From an uncultured bacterium (GTDB taxonomy: Bacteria; CSSED10-310; CALFER01): a DNA stretch of 64,000 nt. Positions 36,078-46,870 of the stretch are shown here, piece after piece (the stretch's first letter is position 1; every line of letters begins with the position of its first letter). The DNA lies in assembly GCA_937951895.1 (NCBI GenBank), contig CALFER010000067.1, positions 1-64,000 of the forward strand, given 5' to 3'. Both the position numbers and the translations under genes were made by a program. Below the pieces are notes generated by a model. It was given only the letters and a program-made list of their open reading frames with translations, made no database searches and was not told where the DNA came from.

Positions 36078-39000
36078 ATGAAACGTGCAGTGATACTGTG
36101 TACCGTATTTTTCATTGCGGGGTTGGTATCATTCTTCCCCAGTCAGGCGGAAGCCGCGACCAATTGGACGGATCAGGTCAGTCCGATCAATTATATGAAT
36201 TTCGCTGACATCGAAATTGCGGATTTCACCAATGATGGAATCATCGATGTGGTCGCAGCGAATCCTGAAGCCGGAAATCCGTATTCTTTGTGTTCCGGAT
36301 TACCGGTGTGGATCGGCACCGTTTATTACCAGAACAATCGATGGAACTGGGCGCTGTCCCTGTCCAGTTCTCCAACGGGTCGATCCCCGACTCGTGTATA
36401 TGCCGATCCCGGTAACATCGGAAATCTGGCCTTCCAACGCGTCCTGGTCGGGAACACGGGGAATATGATGGCGACCTGGACCGTCACGAAGCATTCGGAT
36501 GCGGACATCGGATCGGTGACCTCTCCTGTTCCGGTCACGGTCACGAAGGTCGGTGATTGGCCGGATTTTTGGAATACTCGTTATGATACGTGGCGGTTCA
36601 CCTATAATGCCACGAACAATGAGTATCGTGTCAACAGCACAGTCTGGGGCAATCAGGAGAACGATCTTTACGACGGCGTGGACTATGTATCCGATCACGG
36701 TCAGATCGGCATTCGATTGACAACCGAATACCCGCCTGACAACAGTGCTGTCATTACGGTCACGACCACACCAGCGGGATTCGTGGCATCCGCGAGCTAT
36801 CATTCTCATCCCGAAGCTGTTCTGCTGGATGAGAACCAACAGGGGCCGCATCTCGGAGTCGATTTCGTTTCCGCAAATCGCAGTTTCGCCTTCGTCATCG
36901 ACCCGCACCAGATAGACCCGGATGCCGAAGCAGGGGATTCATTTACGTTCACCTCCCCTGGTGGTCCGTTCACAAACGAAGCATATGTTGATGTTGAGAC
37001 AGCGGATTTTAATCGCGATGGGCATGCCGATATCATTGCGTGCGGCCCGAATGGAATCGATCTGTTTTTTCACAAGGATCCTGAACTTGGGGAGATCGGT
37101 TTTTTCCCGGCATCCGGATCCATTCCCCCGGGATACAATCCAAAACCGGTCGACATTTCTTTGACTCGCTTGAGATCACTCCCCTCAGGTTACACATTCG
37201 AGAACAATCCCAATGCCTTATCGACCGAACTCTGGACGATGACCTACTCGAATGGCAAATGGAACATCAACGGCGAAATCTCGGGAGATCAGCCTCAGTT
37301 TGATCCCGGAGATCCTTACAATTGGGAAGGCACCTGGTGTTCTCAGTTCGAGATCAATTTCCCGGATCCCAACTTTCAATTCCGGAACAACGACCGGTTC
37401 AGATTCAGCACCTATTCGGCAAGCTGGTCTGCCGACCAGGGGCCGGATGTTTCGGATTCCTATTCATCGATTTCGGTTGCCGATTTCAACCGGGATGGCG
37501 TCTACGATCTCGTCGCCTCCAAGTCATCCGGAGGAATCGATGTTTTTTACTACATCTACGACTCTGGGACTGACACTTATTATTGGCTAATGGGTTCCGG
37601 ACCCCAGTTTTCAGGACAGCTCAATCAATTGAAAACGAAGGATCTGAACAGAGACGGATACGTTGACATTGCGGCCGTGAGCGCACAGGGGATTCATCTC
37701 TGGAGGGGTCTTGATGATCTTCTTTGGGCAACTGATTCAGGGCCTGTATCCGCTCAAAGTTTCATTTCATTGACACTGGGAGATTTCAACAAGGATGGTT
37801 TTTTTGACATCGCAGCTACCAGCACCGCTAAATCGATCTTCGTTTATTACCTGCGCGAGGACGGATCGTGGTTTACACGCGTGAAGGCGAGCATCCCCGA
37901 GAAGGACCGTGCGAATATCGGAAATGGAGCGGTCAGCGCGGTGAAAGTATCGAATTCGGTCACTGTTTCCGAGTTGTGGACACTGACATGCACACAGGCC
38001 GCACCGGACAGCGGCAGCTTTCAGGTTCGAGGTGATATATCCGGAGTCGAACCGACGCTTGCGCGCGTGAATGAACTGTTTCAATCGAGCGACGGATCCG
38101 TCGAGTTTACGATCTACGATGGTGATGTGGATTATGTTGTCGGAGACAAGTTCACGTTTCTGACCAGCCGCGGTCCACTGAGTTATCTGAAATACGACAG
38201 CATCACGACCGGCGATCTCGACAATGACGGAAACCTGGATCTGTTCGCGGCGAACAACGAAGGCAACGGCCTTCGGGTATGGCTCGGGAATGGCAATTAC
38301 GGATGGACGGCAGAAACTCCGGCCACGGATCAGAACAGCTGGAACCGAATTCTGGGATCCCACGATATCAATTTTGACGGAAATCCGGATATTCTTGCCT
38401 CCAGCAGCACGTTCGGAGGTCTTCACACGTGGATCGGAGACGATATGGATAAATTCCGTTGGACCGGCTGGCTGTATTTCCCGGTCGCTCTCGGAAGTTA
38501 TGCAAAGCTGACGCATGGTGACTTCAACAACGATGGAAAAGTCGACATTGTTGCGGCCAACATCGAAAACAACAAGGATGGTATCTGGGTTTGGGAAGGT
38601 GACAACCTGGGCAATTTCATCAATCAACCCGGACCAACCAACAAATCAAAGTATTATTCGGTCGCAGCAGCCGACATCAACCTCGATGGACGAACCGACA
38701 TCGTTGCCGGACACGATTCAGACGGTTTTGACTGCTGGTTGTCTCAACCGGATTGGGGCTGGACCGCCTCCACGTCCTCCGTCTCCACCGGCAGTGTCTG
38801 GGATGTCTCGATTGTGGATATCGACCGGAATGGTGCGCCGGATGTTGCCACCGCACAGAACTACCTCCCGGGCAGTTATGCAGTCATCGTGTATCTGAAT
38901 GATGGACACGGATACTTCGATTCGACACGGACGATCACAGCAACGAGCACGCAGTTCAATCATTGGGATGTCGCCTCGGCGGATTTCGATCACAATGGTT

Positions 39001-41015
39001 GGCCGGATCTCGTGTGTTCACAGAAAGTCGGCAATCCGGGAATCCGAGTATTATGGTCGAATACGAATGAAACGACGGATCATCTCGACTGTGAGTACTA
39101 CTACTACCAGACGAGTGGATTCGATCATTTTTACGGAATCTGTGTGGATGATTTCAACAAGGACTCACAGATGGACTTCGTTGCCGGCGAAGATGGACAT
39201 GGACTGACCGGATTCTTCGGCAGAGGGTCTCTGGCCATTCGTCATACGACTTGCACCTTCGACTCTGTTGGTTTCGGATCATCGCAGATTCGGGATGTCA
39301 CTTCGGCCGATCTGACCAACGATGGAGTTCCGGACGTCGTTGCCGCCAGCAAGGGAGCGGGTGTGTCCGCCTTCCGAAGCAATCTGCAGTCGCCCGGTGC
39401 GTCCAATTTCGCCAACATGACCGCGCCGGCAACAGATGGCGATTACATCGGAGTTACGATTGCGGACGTCAACGGAGATGGTCTTCGTGACATCATCGCG
39501 GCGAGCGAGGGAAGCGGGGCATCCGGAATCAATCTGTGGGTGAGCAATCGGGATTTTACGATGCTCAAGATCCAAACTCATTTCCCTGCAAGTGGCGGAG
39601 AGTTCAACATCGGCGCAGATCGTTCCATCACCATGAAATTCTCAAAAGCGGTTGATTTCGCTTCCGTCACATACGAGAACATCCAGCTGAAACGTGACAC
39701 AATTCTTGTCCCCTATTCTCTCTTTGCAACATCCACGACGGAAATTCGTCTGGATCCGATCGGATTTCAGAGAGATGTGGAGTATACGGTTACAATCCGG
39801 GGAGGGAGTGACGGTTTGCGCGATGCGCTCGGGAACATGTTCGATGGCAACGGCGACTCCAAACCTCAGGAACCCCCTGCGGACGATTATCAGTTCACCT
39901 TCACGACAGTCGATCATGTTGCACCCAGTGTCCCCACTCATCTTACCTCGCAACCCATAGACCGGGGCGTGATCATATCGTGGGCCGCGAACAACGACCC
40001 GACTCTCGATAAGGATCTCACAGGATACTGGCTCTGCCGCAAGTATGCCGACGATGAGACGTCTTACATCGAACATTTCTACACGAAGGAAGAGTGCGGT
40101 CTTCCGCCGGTCGTTACCGTTCGCGGTCTCGATTATGGAAGACCGATGCAGTTCGCAATCGTCTCGGAAGATGGATCGCAAAATTACTCGGATTACAGTG
40201 AATGGATCGAGGCAACACCGTCATCACAATCACCGCAACTATGGTGGGCGGGTTATTACACGAGCAATGTCTCGTATGCACAGGGAGGTCCATTATCGCT
40301 GCTGGCATATGTGTATGATGTCCAGAACGATGCGAACTCTGTTGAGATTTACTTCGGAGGAATGCCGACGGGAGTCATGCTCTATGATGACGGGAACCAT
40401 GGGGACTTTTCGGCAGGCGATGGGATTTTCGGATTCACGCTGTCGTTGCTTCCCGGTCAGGTTCCATCCGGAAGTTATCTCCTGGAACTGGTCGCTCATG
40501 ATGCGGCAGGCAATTCAAGTTTCTTATGGCCATACATGCATATTCATGACGATTTGCCTGGACAATCGGGCAACGCAGGACATGCGAACTGGATGGAATC
40601 TCAGGAACACCGATTCCAGATTGAAACGTCGATTCCATGGGGTGCTTCCAGTGCGGGACCAGGAAAACCGCAGATCTGGCTTGCTGGTTTTCAAGCGAAT
40701 CCGACCGCCAATTTTGCCTACGGCCCGAAGCACGCCTTAACAGCTATCATCAGCGATTCTGACGGCCCATCGGACATCGTTGAAGTCCAGCTCTACTATG
40801 CGGGAATCCCTCTTGGAATGATGTTCTCGGACGCAGGTGAAGCCGAGGATTTTGCTGCGGGAGACACCGTCTGGGGATTGGATCTCACGATGAACGGTAG
40901 CTGGCAGAATCCTGAAGGTCCCTACTTGCCGGTTGGTCCACTCGCTCTGGAGATTCGTGCCAGGGATCAATCCGGTAATGTATCTGACGCCTGGCCTTAT
41001 CTCGTATCCCACTGA
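36078..41015 (+). CDS. Giant exported FG-GAP/VCBS repeat protein
   Basis: 1645 residues with a signal peptide (MKRAVILCTVFFIAGLVSF..., cleavage near AEA-ATN). About 14 FG-GAP/VCBS-type units with the D-x-N-x-D-G-x-x-D calcium loop (for example ADFNRDGHADI, KDLNRDGYVDI, GDFNNDGKVDI) span roughly residues 50-1160; two longer insert domains interrupt them. An SbsA-type Ig-like domain follows (ITMKFSKAV, LRDALGNMFDGNGD), then a fibronectin type III-like domain, then two related domains of about 110 residues starting PQLWWAGY and PQIWLAGF and each ending in a WPY motif. Probably a calcium-stabilised surface or secreted beta-propeller-type protein. It stands alone between a promoter and a terminator. 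Confidence 0.87.
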   Translation: MKRAVILCTVFFIAGLVSFFPSQAEAATNWTDQVSPINYMNFADIEIADFTNDGIIDVVAANPEAGNPYSLCSGLPVWIGTVYYQNNRWNWALSLSSSPTGRSPTRVYADPGNIGNLAFQRVLVGNTGNMMATWTVTKHSDADIGSVTSPVPVTVTKVGDWPDFWNTRYDTWRFTYNATNNEYRVNSTVWGNQENDLYDGVDYVSDHGQIGIRLTTEYPPDNSAVITVTTTPAGFVASASYHSHPEAVLLDENQQGPHLGVDFVSANRSFAFVIDPHQIDPDAEAGDSFTFTSPGGPFTNEAYVDVETADFNRDGHADIIACGPNGIDLFFHKDPELGEIGFFPASGSIPPGYNPKPVDISLTRLRSLPSGYTFENNPNALSTELWTMTYSNGKWNINGEISGDQPQFDPGDPYNWEGTWCSQFEINFPDPNFQFRNNDRFRFSTYSASWSADQGPDVSDSYSSISVADFNRDGVYDLVASKSSGGIDVFYYIYDSGTDTYYWLMGSGPQFSGQLNQLKTKDLNRDGYVDIAAVSAQGIHLWRGLDDLLWATDSGPVSAQSFISLTLGDFNKDGFFDIAATSTAKSIFVYYLREDGSWFTRVKASIPEKDRANIGNGAVSAVKVSNSVTVSELWTLTCTQAAPDSGSFQVRGDISGVEPTLARVNELFQSSDGSVEFTIYDGDVDYVVGDKFTFLTSRGPLSYLKYDSITTGDLDNDGNLDLFAANNEGNGLRVWLGNGNYGWTAETPATDQNSWNRILGSHDINFDGNPDILASSSTFGGLHTWIGDDMDKFRWTGWLYFPVALGSYAKLTHGDFNNDGKVDIVAANIENNKDGIWVWEGDNLGNFINQPGPTNKSKYYSVAAADINLDGRTDIVAGHDSDGFDCWLSQPDWGWTASTSSVSTGSVWDVSIVDIDRNGAPDVATAQNYLPGSYAVIVYLNDGHGYFDSTRTITATSTQFNHWDVASADFDHNGWPDLVCSQKVGNPGIRVLWSNTNETTDHLDCEYYYYQTSGFDHFYGICVDDFNKDSQMDFVAGEDGHGLTGFFGRGSLAIRHTTCTFDSVGFGSSQIRDVTSADLTNDGVPDVVAASKGAGVSAFRSNLQSPGASNFANMTAPATDGDYIGVTIADVNGDGLRDIIAASEGSGASGINLWVSNRDFTMLKIQTHFPASGGEFNIGADRSITMKFSKAVDFASVTYENIQLKRDTILVPYSLFATSTTEIRLDPIGFQRDVEYTVTIRGGSDGLRDALGNMFDGNGDSKPQEPPADDYQFTFTTVDHVAPSVPTHLTSQPIDRGVIISWAANNDPTLDKDLTGYWLCRKYADDETSYIEHFYTKEECGLPPVVTVRGLDYGRPMQFAIVSEDGSQNYSDYSEWIEATPSSQSPQLWWAGYYTSNVSYAQGGPLSLLAYVYDVQNDANSVEIYFGGMPTGVMLYDDGNHGDFSAGDGIFGFTLSLLPGQVPSGSYLLELVAHDAAGNSSFLWPYMHIHDDLPGQSGNAGHANWMESQEHRFQIETSIPWGASSAGPGKPQIWLAGFQANPTANFAYGPKHALTAIISDSDGPSDIVEVQLYYAGIPLGMMFSDAGEAEDFAAGDTVWGLDLTMNGSWQNPEGPYLPVGPLALEIRARDQSGNVSDAWPYLVSH

Positions 41016-41034
41016 TTCGGACTGATTGCTTTCG

Positions 41035-41063
41035 GCGGCGGAGATTCTCCGCCGCTTTTTTTT
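41035..41063 (+). terminator. Intrinsic terminator after the FG-GAP protein gene
   Basis: GC-rich hairpin of about 9 bp (GCGGCGGAG / CTCCGCCGC) followed directly by eight T residues, 19 bp after the stop codon. Confidence 0.92.
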
Positions 41064-41146
41064 ATTGCTTTTCCAGATTCGGTCGTCTATTTTGACATCA
41101 TCATTGTTATTTTCCCTGAATAGATACATCATTTGATGATGAGGTT

Positions 41147-41731
41147 GTGGTGTCGTTGAAACAAGAAAAATACATCCGAGCATTCGTTGCGGTGCCGATC
41201 GATCTGAATCTCCGCATTGTGATTCAGCGAACCCAATCATTGTTAGGGGTACATGCTCGAGAATTTCGATGGACAGATCCCGCTCAAGTTCATCTTACAC
41301 TGGTGTTTCTGGGCGATACATCCGAAAGAGACCTGATCGCGTTGAAATCGCAGCTTCAGTCGGAAATCGCTGATATCCCGAGTTTTGATCTGCGGATCGA
41401 CAGGTTTGGCGCATTTCCGAAAATGCATCGACCACGTGTTCTCTGGATCGGGTTTCGTGAGGTTCCATCAGAGTTGCGAAGGCTGCAGGAGGGTATCGCG
41501 ACATCGAGTAGAAAGATCGGTATCGATGTCGAGACTCGTGACTTTCATCCTCATCTGACGCTCGCTCGGTTAAGAAACCGCGATACCCGAGTCGATCTGT
41601 CGCAGGGTCTCGACGAAACCGCGATCGATGATTCGCTCACGTTTACTGTCAGGGAATGCGTGTTGTTCGAGAGCGTTCTACGACCGTCAGGTCCGGTTTA
41701 CTCTCGCCTGGCATCATTCAGTTTGGTATAA
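41147..41731 (+). CDS. thpR: RNA 2',3'-cyclic phosphodiesterase (2H family)
   Basis: 194 residues. Two H-x-T/S motifs of the 2H phosphoesterase family: VHLTLVFLG and HPHLTLARL. GTG codons at 41147 and 41150 are both possible starts; GAGG lies 2 and 5 nt upstream respectively, so 41150 may be the real one. It ends 21 bp before recA, and thpR-recA adjacency is common in bacteria. Historically called 2'-5' RNA ligase. Confidence 0.88.
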   Translation: MVSLKQEKYIRAFVAVPIDLNLRIVIQRTQSLLGVHAREFRWTDPAQVHLTLVFLGDTSERDLIALKSQLQSEIADIPSFDLRIDRFGAFPKMHRPRVLWIGFREVPSELRRLQEGIATSSRKIGIDVETRDFHPHLTLARLRNRDTRVDLSQGLDETAIDDSLTFTVRECVLFESVLRPSGPVYSRLASFSLV

Positions 41732-41752
41732 ACCATCATTAAGGAGGATTGT

Positions 41753-42787
41753 ATGGCACAAACGAATCAGCAATCGGACAACCGGGAAAAGGCTATTTCG
41801 AGCGCGCTGTCTCAGATTGAGAAGCAGTATGGGAAAGGCGCCATCATGAAACTCGGGGATCGGAACATCACTCCGGATTTTCCCGTCATTTCCACCGGTT
41901 GCCTCTCTATTGATATCGCATTGGGAATCGGCGGATTTCCGCGAGGTCGTATCATCGAGATCTATGGTCCGGAATCATCCGGTAAGACAACACTGGCGTT
42001 ACATGTCATTGCCGAGGCACAGAAACTGGGCGGAATCTGCGCATTTATCGATGCTGAGCATGCGTTGGATGCTGTCTATGCTAAAAAACTCGGAGTGGAC
42101 ATCGATGAGCTATTGATTTCGCAACCGGATTCCGGAGAGCAGGCTCTGGAAATCGGTGAGTTACTGGTTCGGAGTGCTTCGGTTGATGTGATCGTTGTAG
42201 ATTCGGTGGCTGCGCTTGTCCCGCGAGCTGAACTCGAAGGCGAAATGGGAGATTCGCATGTCGGATTACAAGCGCGATTGATGTCACAGGCCCTGCGCAA
42301 ACTGGCTGCGACCATTTCCAAATCCAATACATGCTTTATATTCATCAATCAGCTGCGCGAGAAGATTGGTGTGATGTTCGGCAATCCGGAAACGACGACT
42401 GGCGGGCGCGCACTGAAGTTCTATGCGTCACTCCGGCTCGATATCCGGAAAACCCAGACGATTAAGGAAGGCGATGAAATCACCGGCAATCGCACGGTGG
42501 TCAAGGTGGTCAAAAATAAACTCGCCCCCCCCTTTAAAACCGCTGAATTCGACATCATCTACGGTCGGGGGATATCATGGGAAGGTTCCCTACTCGACAT
42601 CGCCACCGATATGGAGATCATCACCAAGAGTGGCGTGTGGTTTTCATATGGCGAGACACGTATCGGACAGGGCCGCGAGAATGCCAAGCGTTTCCTGCTC
42701 GACAATCCGGAAATGGTCCAGCAAATCCAGCAGAAAATCATCGCATCCGGAAAGTTTCGTTTCGCGTCGCCTTCGAAACCCGAGTGA
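41753..42787 (+). CDS. recA: RecA recombinase
   Basis: 344 residues, ATG with AAGGAGG. Walker A is GPESSGKTT, the DNA-binding and ATP-cap elements are intact (FIDAEHALD, VDSVAALVP, INQLREKIGVMFGNPETTTGG), and the length is normal. A run of eight C at 42525-42532 encodes LAPP without breaking the frame. No LexA box is obvious; with only 21 bp upstream it is probably cotranscribed with thpR. Confidence 0.97.
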   Translation: MAQTNQQSDNREKAISSALSQIEKQYGKGAIMKLGDRNITPDFPVISTGCLSIDIALGIGGFPRGRIIEIYGPESSGKTTLALHVIAEAQKLGGICAFIDAEHALDAVYAKKLGVDIDELLISQPDSGEQALEIGELLVRSASVDVIVVDSVAALVPRAELEGEMGDSHVGLQARLMSQALRKLAATISKSNTCFIFINQLREKIGVMFGNPETTTGGRALKFYASLRLDIRKTQTIKEGDEITGNRTVVKVVKNKLAPPFKTAEFDIIYGRGISWEGSLLDIATDMEIITKSGVWFSYGETRIGQGRENAKRFLLDNPEMVQQIQQKIIASGKFRFASPSKPE

Positions 42788-42838
42788 GTATTCAAGCGGG
42801 GTATTCTTCGACTTGAACCATATCCAGCATCCATAAAC

Positions 42839-42868
42839 TTGACTTACCGCCCTGATTCTTTCTAGACT
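42839..42868 (+). promoter_or_regulatory. Candidate sigma70 promoter for pilT
   Basis: TTGACT (42839-42844), 18-nt spacer, TAGACT (42863-42868, 4 of 6), in the 118-bp gap between recA and pilT. The resulting leader would be about 30 nt with GGGAGG before the start. Confidence 0.4.
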
Positions 42869-42905
42869 TCACGGAGGGTTCCTTCAGGAACGGGAGGTCA
42901 ATGAG

Positions 42906-44129
42906 ATGGATTTAAAAGAGCTCCTCACGACCGCAACTGAGCGTGGAGCTTCTGATATTCATATCAAAGTCGGACGACAACCGATTCTTCGAATCAATGG
43001 ATCGCTTGTTCCGATGCTTGAGAAGAAACGTCTTACGCAGGAAGACACCACTGCGATGGCGTTTGAAATCATGAATGATTATCAGAAGGAGAAATTCAAA
43101 CGAAACAACGAAATCGATCTCGCACACAGTGTACCCGGCCTCGGTCGTTTCCGTGTCAATGTCTTCCGTCAGAGGGGCACCGTCGGACTGGTATTCCGGG
43201 TCATTCCAATGAGAATTCGTACGCTCGATGAGTTACACCTCCCCAGAGTACTGGAAAAAGTTTCGCTTGAAGAACGCGGACTCATCTTGTGTACCGGCAC
43301 GACGGGAAGTGGAAAATCGACGACACTGGCAGCGATGATTGACAAGATAAACGAGAGCAGGACCGTGCATATCATGACGATTGAAGATCCGATTGAATAT
43401 CTTCACAGAGATAAAAAATCGCTGATCAATCAACGTGAACTTGGCTCGGATACCTTTTCATTTTCAGATGCTCTGCGCGCGGCGCTCAGACAGGATCCCG
43501 ATGTTATTCTCGTTGGAGAAATGAGGGATTTTGCGACAATCGAGACCGCGCTTGCGGCATCCGAAACAGGCCATCTCGTTTTCAGCACGCTGCATACAAT
43601 GGATGCGGTCGAAACCATCCAGCGGATTATTGCCTTTTACCCCCCCCATCAACAGCAACAGATCCGGTTGCAGTTAGCCGCAGTTTTAAAGGCAGTTGTC
43701 TCCCAACGCCTTATTCCCCGCGCTGATGATAAAGGACGTGTACCGGCGGTTGAGATCATGCGATCGACGTCGCTGATCCGCGATCATATCATAGATCCAA
43801 TAAAAACGGCGGCGATCAAGGATGCAATCGAACAAGGCGTGTCCCAATACGGGATGCAGACGTTCGATCAATCCTTGCGGATGCTTGTTAAAAACGGATT
43901 GGTCACCTATCAGGAAGCACTGCGAAGCTGCTCCAACCCCGATGACTTTGCACTCAAGTTCAAGGGCATTCAAACGGTCGCTGACATCGCATTGGAATCG
44001 ATGGAGGATGCCGCGGCTGAAGAACATCCGGTTCAGAAACCGGTATCCGGTTCACCTCATTTTGAAGAATCGAAATCATTGCGAGAAGACACCAATTTCG
44101 ATTTCTCAAATCAGTTCGACAACAACTGA
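42906..44129 (+). CDS. pilT: Type IV pilus retraction ATPase
   Basis: 407 residues, ATG behind GGGAGG. N-terminal PilT domain (ASDIHIKVGRQPILRINGSL), Walker A GTTGSGKST, Asp box TIEDPIEYLH, Walker B ILVGEMRD, His box FSTLHTMDAVETI. It powers retraction of type IV pili. The C-terminal 60 residues beyond the core are polar and extend past the usual length. Only pilus-motor gene in the window; a GspC-like lipoprotein lies at 50710-51549. Confidence 0.92.
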   Translation: MDLKELLTTATERGASDIHIKVGRQPILRINGSLVPMLEKKRLTQEDTTAMAFEIMNDYQKEKFKRNNEIDLAHSVPGLGRFRVNVFRQRGTVGLVFRVIPMRIRTLDELHLPRVLEKVSLEERGLILCTGTTGSGKSTTLAAMIDKINESRTVHIMTIEDPIEYLHRDKKSLINQRELGSDTFSFSDALRAALRQDPDVILVGEMRDFATIETALAASETGHLVFSTLHTMDAVETIQRIIAFYPPHQQQQIRLQLAAVLKAVVSQRLIPRADDKGRVPAVEIMRSTSLIRDHIIDPIKTAAIKDAIEQGVSQYGMQTFDQSLRMLVKNGLVTYQEALRSCSNPDDFALKFKGIQTVADIALESMEDAAAEEHPVQKPVSGSPHFEESKSLREDTNFDFSNQFDNN

Positions 44130-44169
44130 TAACTCACTCACCCTGTGGGTAGTATCCAAACGAGGCTTT

Positions 44170-46839
44170 ATGAGATCCGAAGAAATCCGACAGCAGTTTA
44201 TTGATTTTTTTCTGACACGTGGTCACCAACATGTCCGTGGTACTCCCCTGGTCCTCGCCGACGACCCCACACTCTTGTTTACAAACGCCGGGATGAACCA
44301 ATTCAAACCGATATTCCTGAATCTCGAAATCCCGACGTACACTCGTGCCGTCAATTCCCAACGATGTATGCGAGTCTCCGGGAAACATAATGATCTGGAC
44401 GAGGTTGGATTTTCCCCTCATCATCACACCCTCTTTGAGATGCTTGGGAACTGGTCTTTCGGTGACTACTATAAAAAGGAAGCCATTACATGGGCCTGGG
44501 AATTACTCACGGAAAAATGGGGATTGCCGAAGTCCAAGCTCTGGGCATCTGTTTTTCGAGATGACCTGAATGAAATTCCTGCGGACGAGGAAGCGGCGGC
44601 GATATGGGCAAATGAGACGGATGTTCCGAAGGAACATATCGTTTTCTTCGGCCGAAAGGAAAATTTCTGGGAGATGGGCGAAACCGGTCCTTGTGGCCCC
44701 TGCACGGAGATTCACATCGATCGCGGACCGGAATTCTGCAATCTCATGGACCGACCTCATCGATGCTCGGTCAATGGCGATTGCCGACGCTACATCGAAA
44801 TCTGGAATCTCGTGTTTATCCAATACAACCGGAAAACCGAAACAGAACTGGTACTGCTGCCCAAACAGCACGTCGATACCGGGATGGGCCTCGAACGAAT
44901 CACCTCGATCATCCAGGGCGTGCGATCCAATTATGATTCCGATCTTTTCGCTCCCATCCTTGATTCGATCTACAATCTCGCCGGCATCTCGATTCAAGCC
45001 GCAGAAAGCAACCCATTTCCGTTCAGAGTCATCGCTGACCACGTCAGGGCAGCGACCTGTCTGATTGCAGATGGTGTGGTCCCGTCGAATGAGTGGCGAG
45101 GATATGTATTGAGACGCATTATCAGACGCGCCATGCGATTCGGGAAAAAGATCGGCTTCAACAGACCATTTCTCCATGAAGTTTCCGAATCTGTCGTCAA
45201 AAAGCTGGGAACGGTCTACCCGGAATTGATTCATGGTAAGTCAATGGTGAATCAGGTTATCAAACATGAAGAGGAACGTTTCTTCAAAACACTCAACCAG
45301 GCTATGCCTGCAGTCGAGGATCTCATCCAGAAAACCGTACAGTCCGGTTCAGGCAAACTGAATGGAAAAGAAGTCTTTCGCCTTTACGACACGTTCGGGT
45401 TCCCCGTCGATTTGATCCAGGACATCGCAGTTGAATCCGGGCTCTCAATCGATCTCGACGGGTACCAGGGTGCGATGAACGAGCAGAAGACTCGTGCTCG
45501 CGCATCAACAAAAGGATTTGAAACAAGTGAATCAGGCCCCTATGAAGCACTCGTGCAAAACCTCCCGTCAACGCAGTTCATCGGATATGAAGCCACCACC
45601 GCCGAAACTCGAATACTGGCTGTTTTAAACGCGGGTAAAACCGTCGATTCCTGCTCGAAGGGAATGCTGGTCGATGTCATGATCAATCCATCTCCATTCT
45701 ATATGGAATCCGGTGGACAAGTCGGAGACTCAGGCGTGCTGAGATCTGGATCTGGATTGCTCTCCGTCCGGTCAGCGAAAAAAATCGGCACGAATCATGG
45801 TTTGCTGCAGGGGGAAGTCGTTGAAGGCGGTTTCCGGGTCGGCGAAACTGTCACTGCGGAAGTGGACCGGATGCACAGACATGCTGTCGCTCGGAATCAC
45901 ACGGCGACACATTTATTGCATGCCGCGTTGCGAGCCTGTCTGGGTGATCATGTCAAACAGTCCGGATCGCTCGTATCACCCGATCGTCTTCGGTTTGACT
46001 TCACTCATTTCGCTCCTCTGGATCCAGTTGAGATTGCTTCGATCGAAGAACAGGTCAATCGAATGATCCTCGAAAATTTTGTAGTTTCAGCATCAGAAAC
46101 CGATCTTGAACAAGCACTGGATCAAGGAGTCACGGCACTCTTTGGAGAAAAGTACGGGGATCGCGTTCGGGTAATTCGTATTTCGGAAGTATCCGCGGAA
46201 CTCTGCGGAGGCACACATGTTTTTTCCACGGGATCGATTGGGTTATTCAAAATCCTGTCGGAGTCGAGTATCGCTTCCGGAATCCGTCGCATCGAGGCAG
46301 TTACGGGATTCAGGAGCATCGACTGGGTCAATCACAAGCTTCATACTTTGGCGGAATGCGCAACACTCATGAAATGTGACGAGGATTCGATGCCGGATCG
46401 CATCGATCGACTGCAGAAACAGGCACGCCAGTTAACTAAAGAACTGGATGAACTCAAAACCCGGGATGCCAAGCATCAACTACTTTCACCGGATGCCATC
46501 CGGAAAACCCCGGGAGGCACAGCCTACCTGATTCGGGAAGCGCTAGGACTCCAGCCGAATCAACTTCGAGGACTCGCAGATGAGATGAAAGATAAATTGG
46601 GCAACGGAGTTGTCGTGCTGGGAACAGCTTCGCAGGACAAGGCCAATCTGCTGGTCGCGGTAACAAGAGATCTGACAGCAAAATTCAATGCGGTTTCCAT
46701 CATTCAGAAAATTGCGCCTCTCGTGAATGGATCCGGAGGTGGCAGGCCCGATATGGCACAAGCAGGAGGCACTGCCGTGAACGGTCTCAAGGAAGCACTT
46801 GAAACAGCCGAGTCCTTCCTGAAAGAGATGGATCCCTGA
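44170..46839 (+). CDS. alaS: Alanine-tRNA ligase
   Basis: 889 residues from ATG 44170 (GAGG 5 nt upstream); a longer open frame starts inside pilT and is not credible. Class II catalytic core (FTNAGMNQFKPIFL, MLGNWSFGDYYKKEAI), editing domain with HTATHLLHAAL and CGGTHV, and the C-terminal oligomerisation region including NGSGGGRPDMAQAGG. Charges tRNA-Ala with Ser/Gly editing. Forty bases separate it from pilT. Confidence 0.96.
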   Translation: MRSEEIRQQFIDFFLTRGHQHVRGTPLVLADDPTLLFTNAGMNQFKPIFLNLEIPTYTRAVNSQRCMRVSGKHNDLDEVGFSPHHHTLFEMLGNWSFGDYYKKEAITWAWELLTEKWGLPKSKLWASVFRDDLNEIPADEEAAAIWANETDVPKEHIVFFGRKENFWEMGETGPCGPCTEIHIDRGPEFCNLMDRPHRCSVNGDCRRYIEIWNLVFIQYNRKTETELVLLPKQHVDTGMGLERITSIIQGVRSNYDSDLFAPILDSIYNLAGISIQAAESNPFPFRVIADHVRAATCLIADGVVPSNEWRGYVLRRIIRRAMRFGKKIGFNRPFLHEVSESVVKKLGTVYPELIHGKSMVNQVIKHEEERFFKTLNQAMPAVEDLIQKTVQSGSGKLNGKEVFRLYDTFGFPVDLIQDIAVESGLSIDLDGYQGAMNEQKTRARASTKGFETSESGPYEALVQNLPSTQFIGYEATTAETRILAVLNAGKTVDSCSKGMLVDVMINPSPFYMESGGQVGDSGVLRSGSGLLSVRSAKKIGTNHGLLQGEVVEGGFRVGETVTAEVDRMHRHAVARNHTATHLLHAALRACLGDHVKQSGSLVSPDRLRFDFTHFAPLDPVEIASIEEQVNRMILENFVVSASETDLEQALDQGVTALFGEKYGDRVRVIRISEVSAELCGGTHVFSTGSIGLFKILSESSIASGIRRIEAVTGFRSIDWVNHKLHTLAECATLMKCDEDSMPDRIDRLQKQARQLTKELDELKTRDAKHQLLSPDAIRKTPGGTAYLIREALGLQPNQLRGLADEMKDKLGNGVVVLGTASQDKANLLVAVTRDLTAKFNAVSIIQKIAPLVNGSGGGRPDMAQAGGTAVNGLKEALETAESFLKEMDP

Positions 46840-46870
46840 TGCTGAAGAGGCAGTACGAGGATGATTGACC

